DNA of 64,000 nt, taken from assembly GCF_001665605.1 (NCBI RefSeq), contig NZ_LZSV01000011.1:1-64000 (forward strand), read 5' to 3'. The DNA is from Mycobacterium sp. 852014-50255_SCH5639931 (GTDB lineage: Bacteria > Actinomycetota > Actinomycetes > Mycobacteriales > Mycobacteriaceae). The notes under the pieces were generated by a model. It saw only the letters and a list, made by a program, of their open reading frames with translations. It had not been told where the DNA came from and did no database searches. The position numbers and the translations under genes were made by a program. Of the stretch, positions 63,656 to 64,000 are shown piece after piece (position 1 is the stretch's first letter; each line of letters starts with the position of its first letter).

Positions 63656-64000
63656 ATGACCGTTCAACCCGCGGCGTTCCTGCGCACGACGCTCCCCCTG
63701 GACCTGTCCCGGCTCAACGAGTTGGACAGCGGCCGATACCACTCGATCTGGCTGCCCGACCACATGGTCAGCTTCTGGCCCGACTCGATCTGGACCCCCG
63801 AGTTCACCGACCTGGCCACCGCGTCCCCGTCGCCGCACCGCCACCTGGACGGCTTGGCGGTGGCCGCTGCGGCCGCCGTTTTAACCGAGAACGTTCCGAT
63901 CGTCAGCGCCGTCGTCGACACCGTGCGCCGCCACCCCAGCATGCTGGCCCAGACGGCCCTGACCATCGACCACCTCGCCAAGGGCCGTTTCATCCTGGGC
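63656..64000 (+). CDS. F420-dependent LLM-class oxidoreductase (5' part, truncated by window end)
   Basis: N-terminal 115 residues of a luciferase-like TIM-barrel enzyme, running off the window in frame. Segments are YHSIWLPDHMVSFWPDSIWTPEF and LTENVPIVSAVVDTVRRHPSMLAQTALTIDHLAKGRFILG. The pattern of DHM, the loop after the second strand and GRFILG fits the F420-dependent reductase family, including phthiodiolone ketoreductase-like proteins. The ATG at 63656 is taken because the preceding 190 bp carry only the ino1 downstream repeat. Confidence 0.8.
   Translation, partial: MTVQPAAFLRTTLPLDLSRLNELDSGRYHSIWLPDHMVSFWPDSIWTPEFTDLATASPSPHRHLDGLAVAAAAAVLTENVPIVSAVVDTVRRHPSMLAQTALTIDHLAKGRFILG

Overview
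The window is high-GC actinobacterial DNA from a mycobacterium. The diagnostic genes are PE/PPE and WXG100 proteins, the ponA1-rpsF-ssb-rpsR-rplI-dnaB block, ino1, celA1, a mycolic-acid cyclopropane synthase and many F420-dependent enzymes. An ESX-2 type VII secretion locus points to a slow grower. An intein-free DnaB and gene orders that differ from M. tuberculosis argue against the tuberculosis complex. Comparisons with M. tuberculosis ('Rv' names) are from memory, not a search. Bases 1-28 are not genomic: they match the Nextera read-2 adapter, so the contig begins there.

Layout. (i) 29-6512, minus strand: the 3' two thirds of an ESX-2 locus in the usual order PE36, PPE69, esxD, esxC, espG2, MinD-like ATPase, eccD2, mycP2 (cut by the contig end). 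eccB2 and eccC2, expected upstream of PE36, are not there. A PrrB-like histidine kinase without a response regulator (6881-8290) occupies that side. (ii) 8.4-38 kb: accessory metabolism in short operons. It contains TetR with an acyl-CoA dehydrogenase and an Eis-family acetyltransferase, MFS transporters, a PadR/SnoaL/LLM unit, a cyclopropane synthase, hemerythrin, PhoU, malQ, an MTHFR-like protein, a WS/DGAT acyltransferase, an RsbW-like anti-sigma factor with a SigF-type promoter, formate/nitrite and SulP transporters, and several methyltransferases. (iii) 38-51.5 kb: regulators (double TetR, LysR, MarR), a flavin monooxygenase, LLM enzymes, SDRs, celA1, a double-hotdog dehydratase and an F420/NADP reductase. 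(iv) 51.6-64 kb: conserved core syntenic with Rv0058-Rv0046c: dnaB, rplI, rpsR, ssb, rpsF, a DJ-1 protein, a GT87 glycosyltransferase, ponA1, a DUF5318 protein, then on the plus strand a DUF1707 protein, a PadR regulator, ino1 and a truncated LLM enzyme.

Several parts look functionally linked. Redox cofactor F420 recurs: six LLM-type genes, one Ddn-like gene and one F420/NADP reductase-like gene, plus a mycofactocin-type SDR. Replication and cell-wall genes are clustered (dnaB, ssb, ponA1), and ino1 supplies inositol for phosphatidylinositol lipids and mycothiol. The clearest regulatory DNA is an 11-bp perfect inverted repeat at the MarR/F420-reductase divergence, a near-perfect palindrome abutting the tetR start, and a SigF-like promoter before the RsbW-like gene. 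The most unusual structure is a pair of about 30-bp palindromic repeats at 26949-27033, flanked by a direct duplication of a stop/start junction. No CRISPR array, insertion sequence, tRNA or rRNA was recognised.
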